Position numbers and translations under genes: made by a program. The notes beneath the pieces are model-generated. The model worked only from the letters and a program-made list of their open reading frames with translations, made no database searches and was not told the origin of the DNA. From the NCBI GenBank assembly GCA_964598225.1, contig CAZRBG010000011.1:1-64000 (forward strand): a stretch of DNA of 64,000 nt, read 5' to 3'. The stretch is from SG8-4 sp964598225. Its GTDB lineage: Bacteria > Planctomycetota > Phycisphaerae > Sedimentisphaerales > Anaerobacaceae. This document shows, piece by piece, positions 54,931 to 64,000 of the stretch (position 1 is its first letter; the number at the start of each line of letters is the position of its first letter).

Positions 54931-57900
54931 GGTTTCTGCCGGCACTGATTTCAGCCTCTCAAACCGAGCAAGAGATCGTCACCCTCACGATGACCGAGCG
55001 GGCCGGTGTGGCTCGTGAGTCAGAGTGGGTAACCATAGGCGCGCCGCTTCCCAAAGGGGCCGTGCACTCTGCCGGAGAGCTTTGTCTTATCCGGAACGGC
55101 ACGGCAATCCCCTGCGAGATACTGCCTGTGAACAAGTGGTGGGATGACGGCTCGCTTCGGTGGGTGCATCTCATTTTTCAGGGTAATTGCCCGGCCAACG
55201 GCGAAGCGTCGGTGACTCTTGCACGAGGACGAACTGCGCCGAAGGCTGAGCACAAAATCACTGTGAAAGAGAAGTCGGATCGATTTGTGGTAGACACCGG
55301 TGCGATCAGCTTCGAGGTGCGCAAGAAGCGCTTCAACGTGCTCGACATGGTCAGGGCACAAGGCAAGACAATTGTCGAGTCTCATTCGCGCGGCCTGATC
55401 GTTCAGGTTGACGGGCAAGAGTATTCGGGACTTCTCGACGATGACGCGAAGGTAGAAATTCAGGAACAGGGTCCCTTGCATGTAGTCCTGCGCGCAACCG
55501 GATCGCTGAGGAATACCGACCGACAAAAGAAATTCGATTTCGATTGCCGGCTCTATGCCTATGCCGGGAGCCCGGAGGTAAGGGTTGTCGTTACTCTCGT
55601 CAACCGCCAGGGCAGGGATGCGGATTACATTCCGCTCAGAGCTTTTGCGATCGAGCTGCCCACGACCGTACGCGGTGGCAGCGGCACATACTTGTTCGGC
55701 AGCGAAGACGGGCATCCCAAGAAGGGAGAGCTCTCCAACAGTGCCGGGGCCTATATCTATCAGAAATCGTCGAACGAGCATGTTTTTGGCGGTACGGTCG
55801 AAGGCAGGGGGAGCAAGTCCGACAATATCGGTTGGGGCTATCTCTCGGACGGCAAATGCGGCGTCGGAGCCGGTATAAAATGGTTCTGGCAATTGCATCC
55901 GAAGTCCGTCGAATTTACGAAAGATGGAATAGTCCGCATCGGACTCTACCCGGCTCGACACGAGAAACCGCTTAAAATCTACACGGGCGTCGCTCGCACC
56001 CACGAGGTTCGTTTATGCTTCAATCCGGGAGACGTGGATGAAGCCGCACTCAAGAGCAGGTTCGCGGGCCTTCAAAAACCGCTTCGGCCATTTGCCCCGC
56101 CTGAATGGTACTGCCGGGATACACAGGGGCTGGGCGACTACTGCGAGGCGGGCGGCGACGAAATCTACGGCCGATTTGCGGGCAAAGTTGCTGAGTTTGA
56201 TGAAGCCTTTGAGTTCGCTAATCGCAGATGCGAGCGATTCAGGGACTCGCGGACTATCAAGGGCGTCGAGACGGATTCGTACGGATTTTTGAATTTCGGA
56301 GACGGCGTCCACCACGTCTGGACTCAGGGAGTAGATGTGCCCGAGAACATCGCCTGGGACGGGAATTACTATGGCTACCCCCACATGATGTGCGTCCAGT
56401 TCACGCGCACGGGTAATCGCGAGTACTTCGACAACTTCGAGGCCCACGCCCTTCACGTAGCGGACGTGCACACGGTGCATCATTCGGAGAGGCCGCACCT
56501 GGTTGGCGGCTGCCGGTATTGCCCGCCGACCGACCACGTACGGATCGATCCCACGGACTGGAATGACTACAGAACAGCAAAAGTCTACGTGTCGAATCTG
56601 TTCAATCACCACAAGGTCGCGGGAGTTATAGAGCGATGGTACTTCCTGAGAGACCATCACTGCCTCGACGTGGCGAACATGGTGCTCGACTACTGCTATC
56701 GATGGAAATACGGCGACAACGACTACGGCCAGCCCCGCGGGCCGGGGATGATAATGGATTTCTGTTACCAGGGCTATATGCTGACAGGCGATAAGAAATG
56801 GATAGAACGCGCCGCCAACGTGCTCGACGTCCACAAAGGCAGAAAGCTGAAGCTCAGCTTCCAGGCGGGCATTTTTCTCGAAGGGCTGCGCAAATACTAC
56901 GAGATGTCCGGCGACGATGCCGCGTACGACTACCTCAAGGAATCGGCTGACCGTCTCATCGCTGAGGGCAAGAAAGGCGGGGTAACCGCTCAGGCACACA
57001 GCTTCATGTACCTGAAGACCGGCGAGCAAAAGTATCTCGATGCCGCTCTGGACAATCTGCCCCGTAACGGCCAATTCGGCAACCCGTGGAAGCAATTCGC
57101 ACTAAGCATGCGGAACGCCGCGATGTGCATCGGTGACCTCCATAACATAGCGGCGAAGGATGAGATGTCTCTGCGGCTGGGCGGGTGCGGAGGAGTTTAT
57201 TTCTACGCTCAGCCCGGCGAGCTATGGGTTGAGGTGCAAAAACAGGACCTCAACGTACGAGGCAGCAAAACGCACCTGCGCGCTCTGCTTTTTGCGCCCG
57301 ATCGAAGTGTAGTCGATGAGGCATGGCTCGCCGACGACGGGCGGGCAACCGGAAGCGGACCCGGACCCGTACAGCGGGCGATGCTGCGGACAAGCGTCGA
57401 GCGGCCGGGTGTGTACGGATTGAATATCACAGTGACGCAGGACCGCTACGGCCAGAATATGTCCTGGGGATTCAGGACCAACTGCCGGAAGTATCTGATT
57501 GAGACATCGCGAGGACACAAGGACGCCCGCCATCAGGAACCTATCGTCCTGCGCAACGCCGGGCGTCAGGGGGACGTCGGATTCATGCCTGTAGCCAGGG
57601 CGTTTTCTATTGACGTCAGCGGTTTGACAAAGAGTGCCGACGACTTGGCTCTTTATGACAGTGACGGCAGAAAAATAACGACGCTTGCCGTCTCATCTGA
57701 GGGAAAGCTGCACCATGATTTTCCGGCGGATAAATTGCGCAAGAGAGAGTTATGGCGATTGCATTTGGATGATGCTCGGGCCGTAATCAATATTGATGGC
57801 GTAACTCGCTGGCGAGAAGATGACATGTGGGAGAATCTGTCTTTGTGGACGCCGGATTTGTCTTCATGGTTTCCCTTCCATGAGAACCGGTGGCTGCTGA

Positions 57901-59465
57901 CGCCGTACAGCCGGAACGTTTACGCCGAGGGCGACGGCGAGGGAACAGCCGAGTTCACCGTGCACAATAACGCCACGGCGACGAAGAGGATAAGGCTTTC
58001 GCTGGAGTTTGACGCCGATGCTGTCTGGTCGGCGAATTTGCCCACGACGGAAGTCGAACTCAGGCCGGGTTCAAGCGCGCAGATACCCCTTCAATACAAA
58101 GTGCCCTCGAAAGGTTCTCAGTGGAAGTGCTATGTCAGGGCCACTGTTCTCGATGAAACCGAGTTTTCGACGTGGTCGTCGGTAACGCTGCGCCGCGGGG
58201 CAGCTCCGGCAATGTCGCCGTTGAAAATGCCCATTGAGCTTGAGCCGTATAGGCACGAAAACGAGCAGTTCGGGTATCTTCCTGAGTACCCCCTGGACAA
58301 TCAGGTCTATTTCGATATGGAGAACCGGCCTTTCATCGTGTCCGATGACGGTGTCTTCCACCTTCGCGGCGGGTCCTGGAGCAAGACAACCCAGGCTCAT
58401 CGTCCAGACACCAACCACCTCATCCCAATCCGCCCCGTCGGCACCAAGATCGCCTTCGATCGCGACAACGATGTTTATCTTCTTGCCAGAGACGGAGGAA
58501 CTACCGTACTTCTGCGCTCCGGCGATCGTGGCCAGACTTTCGCCGCATGGCCCGTTCCCGGCTCGGGCAGGTTCGACATCGAGCAGTTCTCCGGGCACAA
58601 CGTCCCAAGCGGACCGCCCCCTCTGGCGCGTTTTCATCAGACGGCCAGAGACCCGAAACTGATATGGCGGCGTATCAACGACCTCGACCTTATACTGCCG
58701 TCGAAGAAGCCCGACGGCTCGATTGTTATGGGCGAACCTGTAGCCGTCTCGAAAAAGTGCATCGGTCTCTCCGCCCATTCGGGGATACCGTCGACAATCG
58801 TATCACGAGGGGACAAGGTGCATATCGCCTGGGGCGAAGCGACGCCTCCGAAGGATAATGCCCCGGGAGTACCCACGTACGTGGCGACCTACGACCGCTC
58901 CACCGGACGACTCGGCTCGCCTGCACTCGTTGGTTACGGCCCGCCGGCGAACGACGTACACAATTCGCCCTGCATAACCGTCGACAGCAAAGGCTATCTT
59001 CACGTGCTGATCGGCACTCACGGCCGCACCTTCAAGTACGTCCGCTCGCTGAAGCCCAACAGCGCCGATGGGGGCTGGACAGAGGCCGAGGACGTCGGCA
59101 AAGGCCTTCGCCAGACCTACGTCGGAATGGTGTGCGATCGTAACGATACTTTGCACCTGGTGTTTCGCCTCTGGCTTAGAGACGATAAGTATTTCCCCGC
59201 AGGCTACTACGCCAATCTGGCGTATATGAGCAAACGACCGCGGGGAAAATGGTCCGAGGCCCGGCCGCTGGTCGTCGCTCCGTTCTCGGAGTACAGTATC
59301 TTCTACCACAGGCTGACCATCGACCGGCAGGGATCGTTGTTCCTCTCTTACGACTATTGGTCGACGTTCTGGTTCTATCGAACCGACCACCGCGGCAATC
59401 GCCGAGCGCTCCTGATGTCGCCCGACGGCGGCAATGTCTGGAAATTGGCGCCGTCAAGTTTGTAG
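54900..59465 (+). CDS. PL26-like (PcRGLX/YetA-type) protein with C-terminal BNR-like propeller
   Basis: A 1521-residue secreted protein; ATG 54900 has CGGAGG upstream and a signal peptide (MFKAAGFFVIGFLPALISAS). Residues about 25-400 match the RIFT-barrel/beta-sandwich N-terminal region of the PcRGLX/YetA family (VTIGAPLPKGAVHSAGELCL; IPLRAFAIELP; WGYLSDGKCGVGAGIKWFWQ). About 400-780 is the alpha-barrel with many aromatic and His residues (NLFNHHKVAGVIERWYFLRD; DFCYQGYMLTGDKKWIERAA). About 780-1100 has beta-sandwich segments. About 1110-1521 is a BNR/sialidase-like propeller (RSGDRGQTFAAWPVPGSG). Known PL26 members are rhamnogalacturonan exolyases; acting on pectic or algal glycans is likely, exact bond unknown. 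Overlaps the preceding gene, so coupled. Confidence 0.82.
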   Translation: MFKAAGFFVIGFLPALISASQTEQEIVTLTMTERAGVARESEWVTIGAPLPKGAVHSAGELCLIRNGTAIPCEILPVNKWWDDGSLRWVHLIFQGNCPANGEASVTLARGRTAPKAEHKITVKEKSDRFVVDTGAISFEVRKKRFNVLDMVRAQGKTIVESHSRGLIVQVDGQEYSGLLDDDAKVEIQEQGPLHVVLRATGSLRNTDRQKKFDFDCRLYAYAGSPEVRVVVTLVNRQGRDADYIPLRAFAIELPTTVRGGSGTYLFGSEDGHPKKGELSNSAGAYIYQKSSNEHVFGGTVEGRGSKSDNIGWGYLSDGKCGVGAGIKWFWQLHPKSVEFTKDGIVRIGLYPARHEKPLKIYTGVARTHEVRLCFNPGDVDEAALKSRFAGLQKPLRPFAPPEWYCRDTQGLGDYCEAGGDEIYGRFAGKVAEFDEAFEFANRRCERFRDSRTIKGVETDSYGFLNFGDGVHHVWTQGVDVPENIAWDGNYYGYPHMMCVQFTRTGNREYFDNFEAHALHVADVHTVHHSERPHLVGGCRYCPPTDHVRIDPTDWNDYRTAKVYVSNLFNHHKVAGVIERWYFLRDHHCLDVANMVLDYCYRWKYGDNDYGQPRGPGMIMDFCYQGYMLTGDKKWIERAANVLDVHKGRKLKLSFQAGIFLEGLRKYYEMSGDDAAYDYLKESADRLIAEGKKGGVTAQAHSFMYLKTGEQKYLDAALDNLPRNGQFGNPWKQFALSMRNAAMCIGDLHNIAAKDEMSLRLGGCGGVYFYAQPGELWVEVQKQDLNVRGSKTHLRALLFAPDRSVVDEAWLADDGRATGSGPGPVQRAMLRTSVERPGVYGLNITVTQDRYGQNMSWGFRTNCRKYLIETSRGHKDARHQEPIVLRNAGRQGDVGFMPVARAFSIDVSGLTKSADDLALYDSDGRKITTLAVSSEGKLHHDFPADKLRKRELWRLHLDDARAVINIDGVTRWREDDMWENLSLWTPDLSSWFPFHENRWLLTPYSRNVYAEGDGEGTAEFTVHNNATATKRIRLSLEFDADAVWSANLPTTEVELRPGSSAQIPLQYKVPSKGSQWKCYVRATVLDETEFSTWSSVTLRRGAAPAMSPLKMPIELEPYRHENEQFGYLPEYPLDNQVYFDMENRPFIVSDDGVFHLRGGSWSKTTQAHRPDTNHLIPIRPVGTKIAFDRDNDVYLLARDGGTTVLLRSGDRGQTFAAWPVPGSGRFDIEQFSGHNVPSGPPPLARFHQTARDPKLIWRRINDLDLILPSKKPDGSIVMGEPVAVSKKCIGLSAHSGIPSTIVSRGDKVHIAWGEATPPKDNAPGVPTYVATYDRSTGRLGSPALVGYGPPANDVHNSPCITVDSKGYLHVLIGTHGRTFKYVRSLKPNSADGGWTEAEDVGKGLRQTYVGMVCDRNDTLHLVFRLWLRDDKYFPAGYYANLAYMSKRPRGKWSEARPLVVAPFSEYSIFYHRLTIDRQGSLFLSYDYWSTFWFYRTDHRGNRRALLMSPDGGNVWKLAPSSL

Positions 59466-59483
59466 GGTGGGGCTTGCCCCACC
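59466..59483. repeat. GGTGGGGC-TT-GCCCCACC palindrome
   Basis: A perfect 8-bp stem that begins immediately after the stop codon of the PL26-like gene (TAG at 59463-59465). Same family as the palindromes at 112-134 and 37710-37724. It could stabilise or end the transcript, but no T-run follows. Confidence 0.6.
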
Positions 59484-59543
59484 ATCTTGGTACGAGCGAT
59501 TATAATGGCGGGGCAGGTCCAACCCTGCCGAGCACGCGTCTTT

Positions 59544-60674
59544 TTAGATAAAGGATTTCCAAAACTTACGGGTGTTCGCGGCGGCTGCGGGAAGCAAGAA
59601 CTTCTCAACGGCGACTTTTCGCGCTTGCTGTCCCAGCCGAGCGCGAAGTTCTCCATCCGTCAACATTCTCCGAATCGCGATTGTAAGTGCTTCGGGATCA
59701 TCGGGCGGCACCAATAGAGCTGAAAGCCGGTCCGTCAGGATTTCTGCGGTGCCGCCGACTTCGGTGGCCACGATTGGTCTGCCGCAGGATGCCGCTTCCA
59801 GAAGCACACGTCCCAAAGGTTCCTGATGGGCCGTATGGACGACCAGATCGACTTCATTCAATATCGCCGGAATGTCATGGCGAAAACCCAGACAGAATAA
59901 GCGGTCTTCGATCCCGGCATCTCGAAAGATGCGACGGATATCTTTTTCGTACTCGGCGCTCTCGAGTTTCTGAGAGTGTCGCTGCCCTATGAACAGATAG
60001 CGTGCCTCGGGAAATTCTTCCGCCAACAAAACTGCTGCCCGCGCCAACAGGATTTGCCCCTTGCGCAGACATATTTGTCCGATGTTGGCAATTAGAACGG
60101 CGCCCTCGCTTAGACCGAGCTGCTGCTTGAGGATTCCGGTCGCCCTTGCCGGGCGAAAAACGTCGGTATTGACGCCGTTATAGATCACCTGCAATTTGTC
60201 GGCTGACATTCCCTGTTCGACGTGAAACTGTTTAGTTGCATTTGAAACGGCGACAAGCCCGGCGTTTTGATTCAAATCCGAAACGGCCGTCTTGCTCAAT
60301 TTGATTATATCACGAAGATGTGACGTACAGGAAATCTGTCCGCCTCCGGCGGACGGGGCAATCCTGCCGACCATGCGGCCCATGGAAAGACTGTTTGAGT
60401 GCACAAGGTCGGGAGAAACTCGCCGAACGAGTTCAAGCAGGTGAGAATTGATTTGTTCGATAGGACGCTTTTGTCCGTTTGCATTTCTCAATATGAGCGG
60501 CAAGACCCGGACGCCGAATTGTTCCAGCCGATCCGCCAGCATTCCGCACTCCGGCGCCGCGGCGACAAAATCGAACTCTGCCCGCCCCAGTTCTTCCAAT
60601 ATTGCCAGCATGGAAAACTCTCCGCCGTTAAGCGTGCCGTATTCGAAAAGCAGCAAGATTTTAGGTCGTATCAT
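59544..60674 (-). CDS. GT4-type glycosyltransferase
   Basis: A 376-residue GT-B fold enzyme. N-terminal acceptor half: IRPKILLLFEYGTLNGGEFS, then VHSNSLSMGRMV. C-terminal donor half: LIANIGQICLRKGQ, YLFIGQRH, LGFRHDIPAILNEVDLVVHT, the EX7E-like motif EPLGRVLLEAASCGRPIVAT and GGTAEI. Transfers a sugar from a nucleotide donor to an unknown acceptor, probably in exopolysaccharide or lipopolysaccharide assembly. ATG 60674 (MIRPKILLL) is used; it overlaps the stop of the upstream gene by 14 bases, so translation is coupled although no clear ribosome site is seen. No other polysaccharide genes adjoin. Confidence 0.9.
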   Translation of the reverse strand: MIRPKILLLFEYGTLNGGEFSMLAILEELGRAEFDFVAAAPECGMLADRLEQFGVRVLPLILRNANGQKRPIEQINSHLLELVRRVSPDLVHSNSLSMGRMVGRIAPSAGGGQISCTSHLRDIIKLSKTAVSDLNQNAGLVAVSNATKQFHVEQGMSADKLQVIYNGVNTDVFRPARATGILKQQLGLSEGAVLIANIGQICLRKGQILLARAAVLLAEEFPEARYLFIGQRHSQKLESAEYEKDIRRIFRDAGIEDRLFCLGFRHDIPAILNEVDLVVHTAHQEPLGRVLLEAASCGRPIVATEVGGTAEILTDRLSALLVPPDDPEALTIAIRRMLTDGELRARLGQQARKVAVEKFLLPAAAANTRKFWKSFI

Positions 60675-61704
60675 GTCCGTGCGGTATCCGCTCGATGATA
60701 TAGAATTCGAGGTCACGGTAGGTATCTACGTCGGGATAACCCTCGCAGGTGGGTGAGATCGCGTAGCGGGCATGACCCTTCGGAAAGGCCGATTCCGCTT
60801 TCAGTTGGCGAAGTGCAGCCGGGTCGGCGGGCGGCTCTTTTGCGGGCATTTTCAGCGGCGGGGTCTTGCCGCTTCCCTCACGGCGCAGACTCCAGCCGTC
60901 GGGGTAGGTATCCAGGCCATCAATCATGGCCGGCTTTCGCGGCGAAGCGGCATTGTTGCGATTGGCCAGAGTGAAGTTGCGTTTTGAGCCCGGTTCGACA
61001 AAACCGACCATAAAGGCGTAGCGTTTGCCCTTCTCGAAACGCACGGAATCGGTGCCGGTAAAGGCCCACTTCGTATAAGTTAATCTGCCGTCGCCAGTGG
61101 AGGTAAGGTCGGGTAATTTGCCGCCGGCAATTACGCGAAACGACTCGTAACTTACGCCAGTGACGTAATCGTCGCAGCGATGGTTGGTTGAAAAACCGTG
61201 CTTCGCTTTCGTGCCCGGCGGGGTTCCGTTGTCATTGATAACGGGGTGGCCCACGACCTCAAAAAACTGCACAAACACTTCTGCGCCTGCCGCACCGGGA
61301 AGGAACGCAAGGTCGTCGTTGCCCGTTCGCAGCACGATGGCATCCAGAGTAAAATCACGGGGCGCTGTGAACACCTGTCCGAGGTCACGGGCGCGGCGGA
61401 AATAGCCCTTGTCCTTCCATATCAGCGGCGACTCGTTGCGAACCGAAGTGTTGCCGCCAAGGTCGGCGCTTAGCTGCTTAACGATCACACGCTGAGCATC
61501 CTCACCCATAACTTCTCTAACTTTTATCCATTTCTTCTTTGTGCCGTTATGATCGTCGCGAGCGGACAGGCCTGAGCCGATTTGCCCCAAATCAGTGATT
61601 ACCAATTCCGCCCGAGCCGCAGAAACATATAAACACGATGCTGTCAGCATCGTGAAAAGACACAATAAAATACGAAATCGAGATACTTGTAGATTAAATG
61701 TCAT
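60661..61704 (-). CDS. secreted protein of unknown function
   Basis: A 347-residue protein with a signal peptide (FRILLCLFTMLTASCLYVSAARA; the Cys is not in a good lipobox). Mature part: beta-rich, with an early LVITDLGQIGSGLSARDDHNG and a middle that resembles a carbohydrate-binding or jelly-roll fold (FTAPRDFTLDAIVLRTGNDD; FEKGKRYAFMVGFVEPGSKR; TLANRNNAASPR). A C-terminal segment is rich in charged residues and ends ERIPHGHDTT. Similar proteins in planctomycetes are annotated hypothetical; I cannot name it. It precedes and overlaps the glycosyltransferase gene, suggesting a linked function at the cell surface. Start ATG 61704. Confidence 0.75.
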   Translation of the reverse strand: MTFNLQVSRFRILLCLFTMLTASCLYVSAARAELVITDLGQIGSGLSARDDHNGTKKKWIKVREVMGEDAQRVIVKQLSADLGGNTSVRNESPLIWKDKGYFRRARDLGQVFTAPRDFTLDAIVLRTGNDDLAFLPGAAGAEVFVQFFEVVGHPVINDNGTPPGTKAKHGFSTNHRCDDYVTGVSYESFRVIAGGKLPDLTSTGDGRLTYTKWAFTGTDSVRFEKGKRYAFMVGFVEPGSKRNFTLANRNNAASPRKPAMIDGLDTYPDGWSLRREGSGKTPPLKMPAKEPPADPAALRQLKAESAFPKGHARYAISPTCEGYPDVDTYRDLEFYIIERIPHGHDTT

Positions 61705-61863
61705 GATTGCGTCTCCATCGTAAGCCTACTACCCGACGTTATCTATCATAAAGTGCGGTTGACTGTCAAGGACGTAGGCTTCTCGGTGGAATAGCTCTCG
61801 TACTCGACGAGTTGGTTTAAGGCTTGCATGAGTTTTCTGTTTTGCTATACTTGCTTTAATCCT

Positions 61864-63222
61864 ATGAAGAAGATTCGCATCATCGCTGTTGACACGTCTA
61901 CTGATCTTGCAGGCCGGCTGAAAGGGCTGTTCGATGAGAAGAAGGTGGACGTCCATCGCGAATCCAGTATAGATCGGGTTCTTAAGAAGTTCGAGGCAAA
62001 ATCCTACGACGTCTTGATCGTCACGAGCGCCGCCTTTAAGGCAGGCAAGATGGACGGCATGGAGCTGCTTGAGGTGATTGCGGCCAAAAGCCCGGTGACC
62101 CAGGTTCTGTTTCTGGCCGAACCCGGCGATATCGGGACTGCGATGTCGGCTCTCAAGGCCGGCACATATCAGTACGCCAGGCTCCCGATAAGCGATGAGG
62201 AGTTGAGGCTGCTCGTCAAGACGGCTATCGAGAAAAGGCCGGTCTATGGCACGAACGTGTTCCTGGAGTCCAAGAAGCGCAGGATTAAATTTGAGAAACT
62301 GGTTGGCAAATCAGAGGCCATGCAGGATGTCTACCGGCAGATTCGCCAGGCGGCTGCGACGGATATTCCGATTCTGCTTATGGGCGAGACCGGGACGGGC
62401 AAAGACCTAGCCGCACAGGCTATACACGAGCAGAGCGCGCGCAAAGCCGGGCCCTACATCGCGGTCAATTTGGGGGCGGTGCCGTCGGAGCTTGTCGGCA
62501 GCGAGCTGTTCGGACACGAAAAGGGAGCGTTCACAGGCGCGCACGGTAGACGTAAAGGCCAGTTCGAGGAAGCTCAGGACGGAACGATCTTCCTCGATGA
62601 AATCTCCACCGTTGATCAAAAAGTGCAGATAAGTCTGCTGCGTTTGATCGAGCAGAAGAAATTCAATCGGCTTGGAGGCAAGAAAACGATCACGAGCAAC
62701 TCGCGATTGATAGCGGCATCGAACCAGGACTTGCCCGGACTGGCCGAACAGGGAATTTTCCGTATCGATCTGTACTATCGCCTTGACGTCTTCCGTATCG
62801 TTATGCCCCCGCTTCGCGAACGGGATGGAGACGTTGTACTGTTGATCGACGAGTTTCTGAAAAGCTTCAACGAATCCTTCCAGAAGAACATTCTCGGAAT
62901 TGCTCCCGAATGTGTCGGGTTGCTGGAGTCTTATGACTGGCCGGGTAACGTACGCGAGCTCAAGAACGTGGTTCAACGCGCTGTCTTAGTCTGCGAAGGC
63001 GAGGTAATCCTGCCAAGTCATTTACCTCCCAGATTCAGACCCGGCAAGAAATCCGCCGCGAAGGTTAGTTTCGAGGTCGGAACACCCTTGAACGAGGTGG
63101 AGCGTGAAATGGTCCTCAGGGCACTTGCGGCAGCCGGCAACAATCGCAAACGCGCCGCCGAATTGCTGGGCATAAGCCGCCGAGCACTGTATAACAAGCT
63201 GCGAAAGCACAATATCAAATAG
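61864..63222 (+). CDS. sigma-54 activator (NtrC family) with degenerate receiver
   Basis: A 452-residue regulator. Residues 1-122: receiver-like fold in which the phosphoacceptor Asp position is Thr (YDVLIVTSAAF, Thr about 54) and the usual Lys-Pro is RLP. Residues about 145-375: AAA+ domain with Walker A GETGTGK (174-180), GAFTGA loop (221-226), Walker B TIFLDEIS and the arginine finger region YYRLDVF..PPLRER. C-terminal Fis-type HTH (GNNRKRAAELLGISRRALYN). It can contact RNA polymerase-sigma-54, but control is unlikely to be by normal Asp phosphorylation. ATG 61864 starts the conserved fold; ATG 61828 is possible. The following gene is PTS enzyme I, 97 bases on. Confidence 0.92.
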   Translation: MKKIRIIAVDTSTDLAGRLKGLFDEKKVDVHRESSIDRVLKKFEAKSYDVLIVTSAAFKAGKMDGMELLEVIAAKSPVTQVLFLAEPGDIGTAMSALKAGTYQYARLPISDEELRLLVKTAIEKRPVYGTNVFLESKKRRIKFEKLVGKSEAMQDVYRQIRQAAATDIPILLMGETGTGKDLAAQAIHEQSARKAGPYIAVNLGAVPSELVGSELFGHEKGAFTGAHGRRKGQFEEAQDGTIFLDEISTVDQKVQISLLRLIEQKKFNRLGGKKTITSNSRLIAASNQDLPGLAEQGIFRIDLYYRLDVFRIVMPPLRERDGDVVLLIDEFLKSFNESFQKNILGIAPECVGLLESYDWPGNVRELKNVVQRAVLVCEGEVILPSHLPPRFRPGKKSAAKVSFEVGTPLNEVEREMVLRALAAAGNNRKRAAELLGISRRALYNKLRKHNIK

Positions 63223-63319
63223 CCAACATCATTCCCGCGCTTGTCAACAAGTACGCCAACGGACTACGATTACAATAATGTAAAACTTCTTTCACCCGAT
63301 ACGAAAGGTAAACCAAGAC

Positions 63320-64000
63320 ATGAGCAAAAACGGAAATATGGTTTTCACAGGTCACGCGATTTCTTCCGGCCTGGCGATCGGAAAGGCTTTTGTATACGAG
63401 GACATTCTTCGCCGAGACCATGAGTTATATGAAATTGAAAAGCACGAAGTTGAGGATGAATACGGCCGAATAGAGCTTGCAATCAAAGGAGTGATTGAAG
63501 ACCTGGAATTATCGGCCGAAAGGGTGGAAGAAGAGCTTGACGAGGACCTGGCCGATATCTTTCACGCGCAAAAGGCCATCCTTCAGGATCCTTCATTGCT
63601 TGATGAAATCAGGAAAGAACTGGAGACGGAGCTGGTAAACAGCGAACAGGTTATCAAGCGCGTATTCCGGCGATTGGAACGCAGGTTTCAGGAAGTTGAC
63701 GACGAAGCAATCAGCCGACGAAGGGATGATATTGCGGATATCGCGCGCAGGCTTCTGCGGGAGTTAGGCGGTATCCACGCCCACCTGCTTGAAGATATGC
63801 CGGAAAACAGCGTTCTCGTAGCCAAGCGCTTGTTGCCGTCCGATACGGTCTTTCTCTCTCGCAGATCGATCGCAGCGGTTGTGGTGGAATCCGGCGGGAC
63901 TGCGTCGCATGCGGCTCTTCTGACCAGAGAACTGGGCATCGCCGCTGTTGCCGAAATACCCGATCTGCTGCAGAAAATACATCAAGACGACGTTCTGCTG
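63320..64000 (+). CDS. ptsI: PTS enzyme I (phosphoenolpyruvate-protein phosphotransferase), partial
   Basis: The first 227 codons of a gene that continues past the window; no stop is reached. ATG 63320 has AAAGGT upstream. The product starts MSKNGNMVFTGHAISSGLAI, then a helical HPr-binding region (EDEYGRIELAIKGVIEDLEL..DIFHAQKAILQDPSLLDEIR) and the phosphohistidine motif GGTASHAALLTRELGIAAV, with the catalytic His in SHAA. Enzyme I takes phosphate from PEP and passes it to HPr. Without the rest it cannot be told whether it drives sugar uptake or serves a regulatory (nitrogen-type) PTS; the neighbouring sigma-54 activator makes a regulatory role plausible. No HPr or EII gene is in view. Confidence 0.9.
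   Translation, partial: MSKNGNMVFTGHAISSGLAIGKAFVYEDILRRDHELYEIEKHEVEDEYGRIELAIKGVIEDLELSAERVEEELDEDLADIFHAQKAILQDPSLLDEIRKELETELVNSEQVIKRVFRRLERRFQEVDDEAISRRRDDIADIARRLLRELGGIHAHLLEDMPENSVLVAKRLLPSDTVFLSRRSIAAVVVESGGTASHAALLTRELGIAAVAEIPDLLQKIHQDDVLL

Noticed and set aside
61828..61863. Upstream ATG of the sigma-54 activator
   Set aside because: It adds 12 residues (MSFLFCYTCFNP) that do not belong to the receiver fold, though neither start has a good ribosome site.

Overview
The window looks like a chromosomal segment of a heterotrophic Planctomycetota bacterium, most likely of the Phycisphaerae/Sedimentisphaerales type. This is inferred from gene style: Tat-exported sulfatase and Gfo/Idh oxidoreductase, stand-alone type II pseudopilins, a LamG-domain secreted giant, PQQ-type propeller proteins, long multidomain secreted proteins of unknown role, and many short palindromic repeats between genes. 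No rRNA, tRNA or CRISPR array was seen.

Layout. 0.2-5.0 kb (minus): a three-gene carbohydrate operon (beta-helix protein, GH10-like protein whose usual acid/base Glu is His, sodium:solute symporter), divergent from a DUF6807/PmoA-like protein and a Gfo/Idh/MocA oxidoreductase. 7.7-12.9 kb (plus): a decayed DNA methyltransferase-nuclease gene cut by a small element with inverted ends, then a membrane-anchored hypothetical and a frameshifted leucine-rich-repeat gene. 13-16 kb: nucleoside hydrolase coupled to a SpoIIE/PP2C-type phosphatase, divergent from an HlyD-type adaptor. 17.8-27.6 kb: sulfatase plus pseudopilin, the LamG protein, a zinc-ribbon membrane protein, a PilT-like ATPase and a second pseudopilin. 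28-29.2 kb: htpX followed by what look like remnants of small heat-shock protein genes. 29.2-36.7 kb (minus): envelope proteins, including a redoxin-TPR-DsbD-alpha-like fusion with an in-frame TGA in its active site, read here as selenocysteine, and a 1413-residue ankyrin protein.

36.9-46.6 kb (minus) is a tryptophan operon: promoter, leader peptide with three consecutive Trp codons, intrinsic terminator, trpE, a tricorn-type S41 protease, trpG, trpD, trpF, trpB, trpA. trpC is absent. 46.7-51 kb holds a MazF/PemK-type toxin-antitoxin pair and a type IIG-like restriction-modification gene, a small defence cluster. 51.6-59.5 kb (plus) holds a PQQ-type propeller protein overlapping a PL26-like (rhamnogalacturonan exolyase/YetA-like) protein with a C-terminal BNR-like propeller. 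59.5-64 kb: a glycosyltransferase with a secreted partner, a sigma-54 activator whose receiver lacks the phosphoacceptor Asp, and the start of a PTS enzyme I gene that runs off the window.

The strongest unusual signals are the candidate UxxC selenoprotein with a bacterial SECIS-like hairpin 11 nt after the TGA, and the Trp-codon attenuator with an almost leaderless leader peptide ahead of a trp operon that contains a protease gene.
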